Under the pieces are notes generated by a model. It was not told the DNA's origin, ran no database searches, and was given only the letters and a program-made list of their open reading frames with translations. From contig PSQN01000013.1 in assembly GCA_002989075.1 (NCBI GenBank), forward strand, positions 1,336,379 to 1,400,378: a DNA stretch of 64,000 nt. The letters run 5' to 3'. A program made the translations under genes and the position numbers. Of the stretch, positions 31,983-44,013 are shown piece by piece. Position 1 is the first letter of the stretch; each line of letters opens with the position of its first letter. The stretch is from Arthonia radiata (Eukaryota > Ascomycota > Arthoniomycetes > Arthoniales > Arthoniaceae).

Positions 31983-33107
31983 CTATGCAGGCAATTCGGG
32001 CCTCAACCCTTCACCAACTTCGTATCTGGTCGGCTTGATTGAGTGACCATGCGCTTCAGCAAGTGACGGTTGCCCATGTCTTGCATCATAGAGCACGGCC
32101 TGCGAAGCGCGATATGAGGGCGGCGCGGGTGGCGCTGCGACTGCGGCTGCTCTTGATCGCATTTCTCTTCGAAAAGCGAGCCACGCCAGTAGGCTTATGA
32201 TCGGTATGCCAACGCCGCACCCGACAGAGATGGCTACTATTGCACCTGTTGAAAGTCCGCCAGTATCTGTGCCTGAACCCTTGGTATTCACGGTTCCGTT
32301 CGATCCATTGCCACCTTGCACTGTAGGCGCAGTAGAAGCCACGTTCGAGAAGACGGGATTTGGGGTCACAGGAGTCGATCTGGTAGTGCTGTCGACACTT
32401 GAAAGGCTTGTGCTCAATAGGTTTGAGGTAGCAGGGGCGCTCGACGAAGCCAAGTCCGTTACCGTGTCCCGGGAGGATACAGAGCTCGCGGTGACCGTGA
32501 CTACTGACGATGTGGCGGTTGTAGACAACTTGCTAGAGCTCTGCGGTATTGATGCGCTTTTAGACGCGGAGCCTTCTGGTTGCAGCCCTGGGTCATTCGC
32601 GTTGTCCGTGAAATTGAGATAGAAGCTGACAAAGCCAGGTTCATTCTTGTCATCTAAGATCTTGCCGCCAACAAGGAAGAAGAGAGGTGAGCCAACAGGG
32701 ATAGGGCTCGTCGCATCGAGACTGTAAGTTTGGACGGTCCAATCGAGCCCGCTGTTGCCAATCTCAGGGTCGCCAGGTCGTTTAGCTAGGACTCAGTAAG
32801 CTCGCACTCTATCATCAACCAAGGCACCGTACGCACTATAGATGGGAGACCATTGCGCAGGCCCAGCTCTACCAGCATTGGGGTTCTGTTGCCATAATGT
32901 GACGTTGTAGGTGTCCATGTTGGTTATCCAGCGCAAGGTCACGGTCGAGCCTATCAGCCAGACAGGATCCGTGCTGCCAAAATGTTGATCTGGATAGCTC
33001 GCTGGTGGGTAAAGGAAGTAATTGTCATTGTCGATATCATCTGCCAGCACTGCTCTTACTATGAAGGCGATCAATAGCCAAAACAATGAACTTATGACGA
33101 GAACCAT
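31983..33107 (-). CDS. Single-pass surface protein with Ser/Thr-rich stem
   Basis: Two exons (32828-33107, 31983-32785; 42-nt intron GTGCCT..CTAG) give 360 residues. A signal peptide (MVLVISSLFWLLIAFIVRAV) leads an extracellular domain with VWLIGSTVTLRWITNMDTYN, VTLWQQN, VQTYSLDATSP, FFLVGG and GFVSFYLNFTDN, the arrangement of fungal surface proteins with a beta-sandwich head. A long Ser/Thr stretch (heavily O-glycosylated in such proteins) leads to one membrane helix (TGAIVAISVGCGVGIPIISL) and a cytosolic tail with basic RREMRSR and Pro-rich parts. This resembles Mid2/Wsc-type wall sensors in layout, though no WSC Cys pattern is present. Start at the Met after an upstream GTG. The donor GTGCCT is weak, but phase and continuity support it. 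Confidence 0.75.
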
Positions 33108-34159
33108 GATGAGCAGCGCCCTAATCCGAGTCTGCCTACAGCTCACCGTGAAAATGCTCGACCTGCGAGTAAGAATTCAAAGCTCGCGTTACACGAGTGT
33201 GTGTAGCTGGCTGTGGGCGATCGTCTGGCATAATACAATGTGGTCCAGCCATGAGGATACAAGGGATTGCGCGCCATGTGGCACAACAGGCGCGAGAGTG
33301 ACAGGGAGCGCGGACGAGGATCGTCACAACTAAGCCGTGGACGCCTCATTCTGTCCATGGGCGGCTGTTTGATTCGCCATTATTCGTCAACAATGGTACT
33401 CATCACTTAGCGGGTTTCAGATATCTGTCGCGACTTTTGAAGCATATTGATATGGATTGCCGCCCGCATGCAGATGTACAAGTATGTGCAAGGCAATTTG
33501 GGGTTCGAAGTGATGGGTCTCACTTGACATACTGTCCATCGAAGGTGCAATACAGTGACCAACACCAGCTGCGTAAAGTCAGGATATCAAGCTCTTCTGT
33601 ACAAGGTGAGTCTTGAAGAGTCCCAATTCATCAGAGCCCACTACAAATAGAGTGGAAAGGTCGGCTGTTAGAGAATGGTCCATCCCTAGCAGAATGATGT
33701 AGACGTGAAACACCTAATGCAAACGCGCATGGAATCAGAAGCCGGTCAACACGCTTCGTATTAGCACTCCAGTCTACCAGAAAACAAGAGTGGTGGTTGT
33801 TAAAAAGAATGTTCCATCTGCACAAGCTTACAGACAGCGCTTAGAAGAGTCGTGTAAGCGCCCGCCAAGCCGACTAGACTCGTCACGGATTAGAGTGGAG
33901 ACTCAGCCAACAGGATTCAAGGATGCTTGGATCAATCCATGGGTGCGCAGGTGATGCCCGCTTTTAGCGCGCGAACTGGCGTGTAATCTGTACGGAGAGG
34001 ATTCAAGGCTCGTGTCTGCTGTGCCTCATGTCGGATCAGATCTCTATGTCTGTTATCCTACGTTCTTCTATGTTTACTACCTTTTGATGTATCAAGACGG
34101 TCTTGTGCGGCACCATCGTTTCCACGGCTGAAAGTGGTCTCAGATCGTCCCGCGCCGCT
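33108..34159. promoter_or_regulatory. Divergent intergenic region, surface protein / GT25 gene
   Basis: A 1.05 kb stretch without a convincing gene. It serves as upstream region for both flanking genes; small frames only. Confidence 0.4.
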
Positions 34160-35386
34160 ATGAATTCGCCTACTTTCCCTCAACAGCGACGTTGGTCGCA
34201 CAAGACGATAGCTATCGCTGTCGCCTCAACCTTCACTGTCATATTTCTGTACTTCGGTATTGCTCGCCCGCGCACGCTGGCCGTACGTGGACTCGATCAA
34301 CACATCTACAATGCTACACTTGGTGTATGTCCAGAACGATAGACCGCATATGACTGAACGAAGCAGATACTGACAGACGCCTTTGAACAGTTTGGCGGCA
34401 TATACGCCGTTTCTCTACCCAGTCGAACCGATCACCGAGACTCCTTGACGCTTGCTGCTGCGAACACGAACATCCACATCGACTTCTTCGACGGCATACA
34501 AGGCGACACCATCGCAGACCACGCCCTCCCAGATGACACCAACCGCGGCAATGTTGGGCCTGGCAATCTTGGCGCATGGCGTGCTCATATGAACGCGCTA
34601 CGACACGTCGTTGCCAACAATCTCTCCTCCGCGCTTATTATGGAGGATGATCTCGACTGGGACGTCAGGATCAAGTCAGAAATGGTGCAATTTGCGGCCG
34701 GAGTGCGCGCTTTAACACAGCCTCTGACTGCCACTGGTGACTACGTTGATCCAACATTGAAGACACGCGCATCAGCCGACGACATTACACCCCTCGATTA
34801 CGACCTCACCCCCGAAAATGCGCCAGGCACGGTCCCACCCACGAAGAGTCCTTATGGCGACAACTGGGATCTGCTCTGGCTCGGTCATTGCGGAGTAAAT
34901 TTTCCTGCGCCCGGCCAGACCATACCCAAGGGGCGCTATGTCATCAAAGATGACGACACCGTGCCAGCTTTCCGGCATCGCATCACGCATCAAGACGAGC
35001 TGAAGAATCAGTACGAGGAGCATACACGCGTTGTTCACCACGCCATGGGTCCCATTTGCACGTTTGCGTACGCTGTTAGCCAGCGAGGTGCTCGACGTAT
35101 CTTGAAAGAGATAGGTCTTGAGTCGTTCAACGGCGCTTATGACAACGTCATGGCTGGCTTCTGCGATAGGCATACGTGCATTACAAGCCAACCGCAGTAC
35201 TTCAATCATTGGCGTCCGGCTGGCAGTGGCGATCGGGACAGCGAGATCAGTGCATTCATGGGACAAGGGCAATATCGGGAGAAGGGCTTCTCGCAAAACG
35301 TCAGGAAGAGCGTGAGGCTCAACACGCATCGTATCATCGATGGCACGACCGAACTGAGCGAACTTGTGGACCAGTATCCGGACTGA
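34160..35386 (+). CDS. Glycosyltransferase family 25 protein, type II membrane
   Basis: Two exons (34160-34324, 34391-35386; intron GTATGT..ACAG) give 386 residues. A short cytosolic N-terminus is followed by a membrane anchor (IAIAVASTFTVIFLYFGIA, about 19-37) and the GT25 domain. That domain includes FGGIYAVSLPSRTDHRDSLT near residue 56, DFFDGIQG, GNLGAWRAHMNALRHVV, the acidic nucleotide-sugar/metal motif MEDDLDWD near residue 140, and the acceptor-side DLLWLGHCG. It probably transfers a sugar onto a glycan or protein in the Golgi or ER; donor and acceptor are unknown. Start at the Met at 34160 because upstream codons lack an anchor context. Start codons at 33107 and 34160 point apart. Confidence 0.9.
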
Positions 35387-36513
35387 GATTACGGGTTGCG
35401 ATCCTTAGTACTTTCAGCAAGTACAACATCATGTTCACGATCACGACGGCGCAGCGTCCTGCAGAAACGGCCTACCTGCAGACCTCGCCTAGCAATCACG
35501 ACAATCCTCTCGCGATCGCGTTTGAAGCAGGGCGTGAGAGGGCTACCACCAAGCGCAGATTAGCGCATAGTACGCACGAATTGCCGTTTAGGTGCTCTAG
35601 TGGTCGCAGCTCTAAGCTGAAGGGCGAATGAACAGAGCATCTTCAGCTACACAACGGGAGGCATTCAGGTCAGCGGGGACCGAACCAGAAGAGAAGGCGA
35701 CAAGTTGTGATGGATGAGGACGACGAGGACGGAATTCCACTAATTGCTGGCACTTGAGCGCGACGTCGTGGACGGAACCGACATACATGAGCAGCATTTT
35801 CAGCGATACACGTCCTCGAAGGCGAACACGATGGTCAGCTAATCCTACACAGACAAAATGCGGAAATGATATAGGAGACCACGTTACGCTGATCTATAAC
35901 GTGGTCCTAAAGAAGCGATGGTGTGATGCGCCAAGATGTGGTTCAAAAGTGATGGTCTCCCAGTCGTTGTGCCGTGCCGCCCCCAATCTTTGACCCGTGG
36001 ACGACTTGTCATCTCGCTTGCATGAACCTGCGCCACCGTGGCACGATACAGGCACTCGAGCTTGAAGCAATGCAAGATACTGAGGTGTTCTTACGAGCTC
36101 GTGCTGATACAGTCGTTCCTCTCGAGCAAATGCGCAAACGATACAGGCCGTACCTACCTTGGTACCAATCCACGACCGCGCGATTCCGCCCTCTCTCCAA
36201 GCTCCGCGGCTTTCGTTCGCAAGGCTTCCTACGATCCACCAGCAGAGATTGAGCAGTTCTGACGCCGTCGCAGCGGGATGCACGGGCTGTCGCACTGCCC
36301 GTTAACCCGTTTCGGTTTCAAACATGTCTTCAGTGCGGGCCCTTGGCCCCGCGATTCTCGTACAAAAGCAGAACAGCTTGCACTCTCGCGTAGTTGACAA
36401 CTCCAGACCCCATAAGCGATCCTCTTTCATTGGCGGCCATTGACTGGCGAGTCGAACATTGATTCCATTGTCGTGCTTCTGCTTTTCTAAGTAGATGCCC
36501 TCCGCATCTCAGT
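35387..36513. other. Intergenic, nothing firm
   Basis: About 1.1 kb. A 66-codon frame from the ATG at 35431 and a 133-codon minus-strand frame (35894-36295) were examined; both lack motifs and are probably chance. Confidence 0.35.
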
Positions 36514-36959
36514 ATGCTGGCATTGTTACCTACCACTTTTCTTTCTGACATTGTAAGTTCGCCTGTCAACATCGCCTTTCACGTGAGTCTTTCCAGCGCG
36601 AAGCAAAAACACACGTATCCAATGGCTGTCTTGAGTGTTGTGTCCGTGAGATGCAGTGAGCTAACGCCAAACAGCTTTTCAGCCACGAGCAGTCAATCGA
36701 CACCACACCTGGGCGATGGCAGAACGCTTTTCACACGTCGCAAGGCTTCCAACCCTCGCTACCATCATTTCATCTCAAGCTTGACAAAGACTACTGGAAA
36801 GCATCGCACACGACCGACTTGTGCCAGATCGCGGCATGCATTTTGATATGCGTACTTGTACTGGCCATCAGGTGCTGGTATGACCAGTCCTTGTCGCCGA
36901 AGCGTCGTCCAAGCTATATGGGCCATCGGCGCAAGATCACCGACGATTACAAAGTATAA
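36514..36959 (+). CDS. Small single-pass membrane protein assembled from three exons
   Basis: Exons 36514-36552, 36597-36614 and 36675-36959 (all junctions phase 0; GTAAGT..CCAG and GTATCC..ACAG with a CTAAC branch site) give 113 residues. The long last exon has coding character: KLDKDYWKASHTTDLC, one membrane helix (QIAACILICVLVLAIRCW) and a basic tail (SPKRRPSYMGHRRK). The middle exon is only 18 nt and its donor GTATCC is weak, so the N-terminal part of the model is tentative while the last exon is more secure. No family is recognised. Its stop is 73 bases from the convergent histidine phosphatase gene. Confidence 0.45.
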
Positions 36960-37031
36960 AGTACACGGCAATTGATTACATTCGCTCCATCATCAGCGTA
37001 ATCACGCGCATCGAACTGGCGGGGCATGCGA

Positions 37032-38209
37032 TCAGAGTTCCTTCGCCACTGACTGCTGCGTCGGACCGCTCCCATCCAGCGTCGTTGTAACAGGCGCAGC
37101 CGACATCGGACACACACAACCCGTACCAGACACCGAAGTGACTGGCGGCTCCGTGCAATGCGCACTCGCAGTCGCAGGCATCACGCTCGTCGCCGGTGGC
37201 TCCTTCTTCTCGGCCTTCACCAACACCGGTATCACAGCGCCCGTACTCAGACTGAACTCTCGATGCCCCACAACACGCAGTATACTCGCGATCTCTCCAG
37301 AGTGGCTGGTGATGCTCACATATGTCCCTGTCCTCGGATCCCCAAACAGCTCATCCAGCACCGTCTGCGATCGATTATCCTGCGCCGAAGCAGTCTCCCC
37401 CAGCGTACCAGTCCACAGCGGATCGTCTTCCGCTAGACCAGGCTCAGTGACATAGCCAGGAAAGCTCTCAGCAATGTACGATCGGCTGGAGCGACGATCA
37501 CACGTGTGCTCGCTGATGCCCTCACGAAGCAGCTCCTTCACCGTCGGAACGAACGGCTTCTCCTTAGGCAGCGGCACGCCACTCCACGTGACATTCGCAG
37601 TCTGCAGACACCGCGTCAATGGACTCACATAGAAGCTGTCGGGCGTCGGAATCCTCTGCTCCACGATCTCGCGCTTCCAGAAGGCATTCGCTGTCTGCGC
37701 CTGCGCGACGCCGGTGGGAGTGAGGTGGGCATCGGCCCAGACGTCGGTGCCGTTGCCATTGCGCAGGGACCAGTAGCAGTTCCAGGCTGGCGTACCGTAG
37801 AAGCTTTCACCGACATTGTGGTAGCCTTCGCCGTGGCGGCCGAGGAAGAGGATTTTATAGTCGGCGGCTGGCTCGGCGATTTGGAGACGCGCGACCTCGA
37901 CAGCGAATTGCCGCCATTGTGTGGGTGCGTCTGGGCCTATTGTGGGTGGTTGATTGGGGTATGTTTGGTCGATGAGGCCGAAGTTTGTGGTGGTCTGTAT
38001 TGCACATTAGACCTTGTGTTTCACAGGCACAGGGTTGTATAGACACCTACATAATTAAACGTGGAAGCGTCTGTCGAATTCACATCTTGCAGGAAATACC
38101 CCGTTGTTGTAGAATACGAAAGTTTCGGGCATTCTGCAATATATGTCGCCATGACTGTATATGCCAGGGAAAGAAATGCGAGACCAACTCTGGAACTTTT
38201 AAGCTTCAT
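37032..38209 (-). CDS. Secreted histidine phosphatase (phosphoglycerate mutase-like)
   Basis: Two exons (38051-38209, 37032-37994; intron GTAGGT..ACAG) give 373 residues. The signature ILFLGRHGEGYHN with catalytic RHG near residues 106-108, the HLTPTG block, SFYVSPLTRCLQTA with the second Arg, and SITSHSGEIASIL with the second catalytic His are complete. This places it in the histidine phosphatase superfamily, branch 1. The N-terminus (GLAFLSLAYTVMATYIAECP) looks like a signal peptide, and the C-terminus adds a Thr/Ser/Pro- and Cys-containing extension. It is therefore likely an extracellular or wall acid-type phosphatase, not the glycolytic mutase. The substrate is unknown. It shares a 404-base divergent promoter with MMS19. 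Confidence 0.92.
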
Positions 38210-38613
38210 GGTGGCTACCTGTTCTGTTCTACAATGGAAACAGGGGCTGAACCATGGGCGTAATCAGCAGTAGTGCTCAGGATAAAACTCTGAAGGTCTG
38301 CTCTGAAGACAATGCCGCATGGCTTCATTGTTATAGAGATCTCACGACATATACAGCGTCACATCTGCATTGTTCAATGGCGTCGAGCGTCACCGCCACG
38401 TGCTGCTTGGGAGGAGGAAAAGTGCCTGCAGATTGCTGGGGTTCAAGCCCCCACAATAGGGCACCCACACCCCCCAACTATTGGCCAGAACCCCTGAGGA
38501 CTCGCGCTCGTACCGCCGGAATTCTTCCGCCAAATGATCTCATCGCTTTTCCCGGAAACGCGACTCAATGCGCAAAATGGTGGTGAGCACGCGTGGAATT
38601 GCAACTCTAGACG
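38210..38613. promoter_or_regulatory. Divergent promoter, histidine phosphatase / MMS19
   Basis: A 404-base gap between divergent starts. It contains a tRNA T-arm look-alike at about 38437-38452, for which no tRNA body was found. Confidence 0.45.
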
Positions 38614-41600
38614 ATGTCTGACATTCAACTCTATCTATTCGAGGCAGATCGGAATAGAGCTGAGGCACAGTCGCTGGCAAAGAAAACGTCGTCTCGTAGG
38701 CATCACGCTTCGGAGGACCCTCAATGGTTGCTCACAAAACATCAGGTCTCGAGGCCAAGCAACTCACGCTCGTCGAGCTCATCGAGGGCCTCGGCGAGTA
38801 CTTCAACAATGATGATGCCACCCTCAGGATAAGAAGTATGAGCCGTGAACGAACACATAGGTTCTGGGCTGACCTCAAAAGCAATCGCCTATTTGGCTGA
38901 TGTTCTTCAAGCTCTGCCCAATGGCATCGTCTCAAGGTCACAGAGTATGTATGCTGCCATCATGCCGGCCCATGTATCGCAAATCATCTCACATACACTT
39001 TTCAGGAGAGATGCTCAATGATTTTGTCTTATCCCGAGTATCAAATGGAGCAGAGGGCATTGGTCATTCAGCAAAAGCCATCGTCGCCCTGGATCGTCTA
39101 GGCCGCTTTGACGAGCAGAGAGTTCAGAAAGTGCTCAACACGTGAGTGCTGTTTGGCTCCGCGATGGTACCAGCTTCTCACTTTCGAAGGCTCCTCGACC
39201 ATACCTCGCCATTAGTTCAGTTCAAGCAGCAAAGCGAACGCTTCGAGGTGCTGAGGCTCCTCGACGTCTTCTTCTCAAAATACCGCAAAGGTTTGGCTTT
39301 CAATAGGCAGTCTAATTTCACGGCTGATAGTTCCATTCAGAGCTCAAGAGCATACACGAGCAGGATTCAAAGCTCATTCAGCGTCTATTGACATGTCTCG
39401 ATGGCGAGAAAGACCCACGCAATCTGATGATCATCTTCTCCATGTTGAATGTTCTCATGGTCGAATGGGATGTATCAAATGATGCTCAGGTCAGTCATAT
39501 TTCACGAGGCTGGAGCACTCGAAGAAGCTGACGACTCACGCTGCAATAGGACCTATTCGAAGCCGTGTTCAACTACTTCCCGATCACCTTCCGCCCACCA
39601 CCGAATGACCCGTACGGTATCACTGCTCAAGATTTGAAAGATAGACTGCGCGATTGCCTTTCGTCCACCGGTTTCTTTGCCCCACACTCATTTCCCGCAC
39701 TATTGGATAAGCTGGATTCGACGTCTGCCAACGTGAAGGTACGGAGTAATCTCATTGCATAGCTCACTTAACACTGACTTTTACGCCCACAGCGAGATGC
39801 ACTGCAAGCGCTGCAAGCATGCGCTCAGCGTTACGGGCCCTCGACCATCAATCTCTACTCAATCACGTTATGGGATGCCGTCAAGTATGAGATCCTGAAC
39901 AGTCAGGAGGAAGACCTATCTGATGAAGCACTACGAGCTCTCCACGAAGTCGGGGCAAGTCTATCTCAGACAACGCATGAAGGACCGCTTCAAAATTACT
40001 TGAAACCCATTTGCAAGGAGTGCAACGAGCACCTCGAAGACACTCCCACCAAGCAGTCTTCTGCAACTGGCTTGATACTTAGAGCAGTCGCCGAGTCGTC
40101 GGCAGAAGCTGCGAGCATCTTGGTCAAGGCCGTGTTTCCGCAGTTGCTGCGCTTCTGTCAGAGCGCAGATAACACACCGCGGAAAAGAGGCCTCTTCGAA
40201 GTCCTAATCAAGCTTATACAGGCTAACGCTGTCGCCTTTGGTCATTGGAGACAGGATCAACCTGCACACTCAGAGTATAAAGATGCATCCACGCAGCCAG
40301 GACGCGGCTCATCGCCAGTCGTACTTGCTGAGTTCAGCGACCAGACTCTAGGTATACTATCACGGGCGGTTGAGGCAACCCCAATAAGCGAGGTGTCGTT
40401 CCGAATGCTCGCTCTGGATGGCCTTGAGTCACTAGCTTTAGTGCGCAGCCTACTTGATCAAGATGTTCTGACGGAGATAATAATGCTACTCAGCGCGATC
40501 ATCATCAAGGAAGCGCCTCACGGACGCGATGAAGTCAAAGCCAAAGCCATCGACGTGCTCGTCAGCATAGCGCGCCAGAAACCTCAGCTAGTCATGGAGT
40601 ATGCTTTTCCAGCATTCTTGGCTGAGCTGCCAGACACTGACGCGGACTCGTCGAGACAATGCGTGCCTATTCTAGAAGCGTTTGCGAAGCTCGGTACCGA
40701 AGCGCAAGTGTTCAATACCGTTATCATACGACTGAGAAACAGACTGTACACTGCCTTGAGGCAGAAGGCGTCAGCAAGTTATGTCAACTCAATACTCTCC
40801 GCGATACTGTACGCTTTTCAGACTGGAGCATTAGACCTATCTGCGGCAAGCAACTTCGCGCCCTATTACTCTGACCTCGTGGTACCACTCTTGAAGGACA
40901 TAATCGCAAACGGGGCTCAAGGCTTCGCTGGCAGTCCTGCGCTAAATGACGACACCACCTACGACTTAATTGGTCGTATATGCAATGTCATTGTTCGTCA
41001 GCAGCCTTTTGCCGCGCAGACCGAACTATGTCGCAATGTGTATACACTATTCCGGGACGCTGATCCCAGCGGTCTGCCCCCGTTTCGAGATGTCGATAGG
41101 GAGCGAAGCTTGTCAATGATCACCTCGACCCATTTACTCGCTGCATTACGGACAGAAGCCAAACCTACTTCCGACGTCAATGTACTCCTGGGTGCACTTG
41201 TCGGCTACGCTCAAAGCTCATCAACTTCTTCGGCCACAAGCGCAGGCAGCGTGGCCCAGATCAGTTTACTTGTCAACAAGTATATTACTCCATCTGAGGT
41301 TGTGGCTGGAGTGATGCCGTATCTGACTCAGACGAGTCATTTACTAGCAAGTCACAGCGTCGGGCCTGTGAGCCTTCGTATTGCCTTCGCAATGGTAAAA
41401 GCGCTGGTACTCCGAGCCGACCCAAGACTGACAACACTAATGCCCGACTTGCTGCACCACCTAGCGAATCGAACGTACGGCGCTTTTGCTGCTCGAGCAC
41501 TGGGTGCGCTCATCGCTCCCGACCCTTTATTGACCAAGGAAAACCACTGCAAGATATTCGCCATCCATCGCCAACGCTTCTTCGCTCTCGTCGCACCTCT

Positions 41601-42201
41601 GCTGATCTCATCATATCGCTCTGCTGCTTCGTCAGAAGAGGCGGGTAGTGACACTGCAAAGTCGAACTACTTGATCGCTCTCAGCGGCATAGTGCAGCAT
41701 GTACAATACGAGCTTCTACAACCCCAGCTAGATCAACTCGCCCCATCGTTATTGCAGAGCTTGACGCTCGATGACCCAGAGGTCAAGGCCAGCGCTATCG
41801 CCACGCTCTCGAAGATAGTCATTCACGACCCGAAAGTCTTGGACTCGCATGCAGCAAGCCTCATTTCACGACTGCTTGAAGTCGCCACTCTGCCCTCTGA
41901 TACAGCAGCCAGCAATGTAGGAGCAGCACCACCTCCCAAATATGCACAGCTCAGTGCGCCCGCGAAGCATGATGTACCGCAAGCAGCTAGCCAACCGAAA
42001 GCCCGAGCAGCCGCACTAGCATGTCTTGGAAGCTTCGTTGGAAGCCTGAAGGATGAGAGCCTCGTGCCATATCAGCGTCAGACGGTCAGGAGTCTTTCTG
42101 CGACGCTCGACGATCCCAAGCGAGCGGTGCGGGCTGAAGCTGTGAGATGCCGTGCAGCTTGGCTCGGGCTGGCAGGTGCTGAGGACGATGAAGACTTCTG
42201 A
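38614..42201 (+). CDS. MMS19: MMS19, cytosolic Fe-S cluster targeting and DNA repair protein
   Basis: Eight exons (38614-38695, 38746-38835, 38882-38944, 39006-39141, 39190-39290, 39341-39489, 39550-39738, 39793-42201) join without a break to 1072 residues. The N-terminus [20 protein letters not shown] and blocks such as [92 protein letters not shown] and [13 protein letters not shown] match MMS19 along its whole length. The rest is HEAT repeats, ending with [20 protein letters not shown] and [23 protein letters not shown]19 with the CIA targeting complex passes iron-sulphur clusters to XPD, polymerases and other nuclear enzymes, and so supports excision repair and telomere upkeep. All seven introns crowd into the first 1.2 kb. 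Metal-sensitive context (ferric reductase, CTR) is probably coincidental. Confidence 0.95.
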
Positions 42202-42474
42202 ACTTATTACGCACTACGCCTGAGAGTGCAGATGAGCCTTTGTGATACCTCTGCAAGGTCGTCTCCTGATCTTTGGGTGATCATTCCGTGTTACTGGTCC
42301 AAACCAGTCTCTCTCACGTGGCAAAAGGGGGCTGTGAGGCGACTTCCCGCGATCTAGCGGCGTGGCAACCACAATGACTCAGCATCGCCTTTATATTCAC
42401 GCCATATATACAAAACACTGTTCTAAGGTGCACGGTACTTACGTTGCCCAGGGCACATTCTGTTCAACAGCGGG

Positions 42475-43629
42475 ATGAGTCGAGCTGATGGCACCGGCAA
42501 GCACAACGCAGTATCTCTGCTCGACTGCCCGCCGGAGGTGCTCCAAAAGCTCCCAATACACTTCCGAGATATCGAGGACTTCGCCAATCTGTCATCGACA
42601 TGTCGCACACTTCGCAACGCATGCGCAGTTACGTCCCCCAATATAATACTACGTCTAGCAGCAGCGGCAACACGCACCTTCTTTCGTCCATCTCCTCTGT
42701 TCCTCATTGCTGCCACCGCAAGACAGCTCAGCGCGTGGGCTGTCGATAATCCAAGCCGTACTCCACTGTTGCGAGAAGCTTTCCGCGGCGGCAATGATAC
42801 GCTGTTTGACCTATGCGTCGAGGTTTGCGGCCTCACTATGGAAGACATCCGCCGCCTCCATGCAATGCGCTTTTCGACGATCAACCCAATCGTGGACATG
42901 ATCGACAAGAGCGCTGGCAAACAATGGTATGCAACCCCAAACTTTTGGAACGGTGGTGCCGAAGATGCCTACACCATCGACTGTGACCCGCCAGAGACGT
43001 TCTTCCACATCTGTATCTACGGCGGCTTATTCGGTCGCGCGTTTGATACCTACCTAGGCGGCAAGTCTATCCCACCAGCTCTCAACGTCGACATGCGACT
43101 TGAATACGTCAAATGTTGCATTCCAGACTGGCAGTGTTATGACTGCCAGGAGGAAGCCGCAGACGTATGGACCAGGGGCACTCTTGATTCGCGCCGGCAG
43201 GTCGACAAGGTGGGCCCTTATATTAACGAACCCTCGGACGAACACCAGCTCGCGGCCAATCACGTAGTTGATTGCCGCAAATGGCGCGAAGCGTGGCGCC
43301 ATGTACGTGAGCATGCCGGCGGTGACTTTGAAGAGTGGCAATTCCGCCGGTGGGGACGACACGAGTACACAGATTCACGGCAGGATCTGTGGGAGTGTAT
43401 CGTGATGTCACAAGGTCTGGAGGGAATGGGTATGATTCGGAATTGGGGAGAGCCTCAAGCGGCGGACGTGCAGGAGTGGATGGCCTACTTGAAAGAGAAG
43501 AAGCGGCAGATTGAAAGTCTGCAAAGGTCAAGCGAGGGGATTAGGGTGGGGAGACAGAAGACCCGCGAGTGGCCGTTCCTGCAAGGCGACCTTAGTGTCT
43601 GTCTGAGTGGACGTGTACCAGGTACGTAG
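42475..43629 (+). CDS. F-box protein
   Basis: The single exon encodes 384 residues. The N-terminal F-box reads LLDCPPEVLQKLPIHFRDIE, then FANLSSTCRTLRNACAVTSP, with the usual hydrophobic spacing for Skp1 binding. The remainder is a Trp- and Cys-rich fungal region (CCIPDWQCYDCQEE, EAWRHVREHAGGDFEEW, DLWECIVMSQGLEGM) without repeats I can name. It is probably the substrate-binding part of an SCF ubiquitin ligase; the substrate is unknown. The last codons contain CAG then GTACGT, a strong donor. A further short 3' exon is possible but would change only the tail. Confidence 0.8.
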   Translation: MSRADGTGKHNAVSLLDCPPEVLQKLPIHFRDIEDFANLSSTCRTLRNACAVTSPNIILRLAAAATRTFFRPSPLFLIAATARQLSAWAVDNPSRTPLLREAFRGGNDTLFDLCVEVCGLTMEDIRRLHAMRFSTINPIVDMIDKSAGKQWYATPNFWNGGAEDAYTIDCDPPETFFHICIYGGLFGRAFDTYLGGKSIPPALNVDMRLEYVKCCIPDWQCYDCQEEAADVWTRGTLDSRRQVDKVGPYINEPSDEHQLAANHVVDCRKWREAWRHVREHAGGDFEEWQFRRWGRHEYTDSRQDLWECIVMSQGLEGMGMIRNWGEPQAADVQEWMAYLKEKKRQIESLQRSSEGIRVGRQKTREWPFLQGDLSVCLSGRVPGT

Positions 43630-44013
43630 CCTACAGAAACCATTCAGCTATTCAAAGTTGGTCAACGTAGTCTGTTGATCCCAAGAGCGTGTCCCTCCCT
43701 TGCCTTCGACATTCACGTGATGTCTCTTAGGGTAGAATACCCTCAACCGTGAGAGCCTCGGCTCAACTGAGTGCAAATGACCGCCGCGCTAGCAGCAAGA
43801 CGTCTTCGAGCATTGTTGCGTAGACACAGCGTCATGTTCCATCTGAGTCACCAGATCTGATGCAGCTTCTGTGCTTGAGCCATTCAACGGTCACTTGAAG
43901 CTCGACAGACCTCGCGGTCAGCTCACATACGCGCCCTAAGCCTCCAATGGGTAGCATCATTGAAATGAGAACGTCCTGAAAACCGCCGAACATATATTCT
44001 TCTTCGCAATAGC
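43630..44013. promoter_or_regulatory. Upstream region of PEX6
   Basis: About 380 bases between same-strand genes; nothing specific recognised. Confidence 0.4.

Noticed and set aside
35894-36295. 133-codon minus-strand frame
   Set aside because: Overlaps competing plus-strand frames, has no recognisable domain or signal, and its composition is not gene-like.
38437-38452. tRNA T-arm look-alike (TGGGG-TTCAAGC-CCCCA)
   Set aside because: No matching acceptor stem, D-arm or anticodon arm could be placed upstream; a chance stem-loop is more likely.
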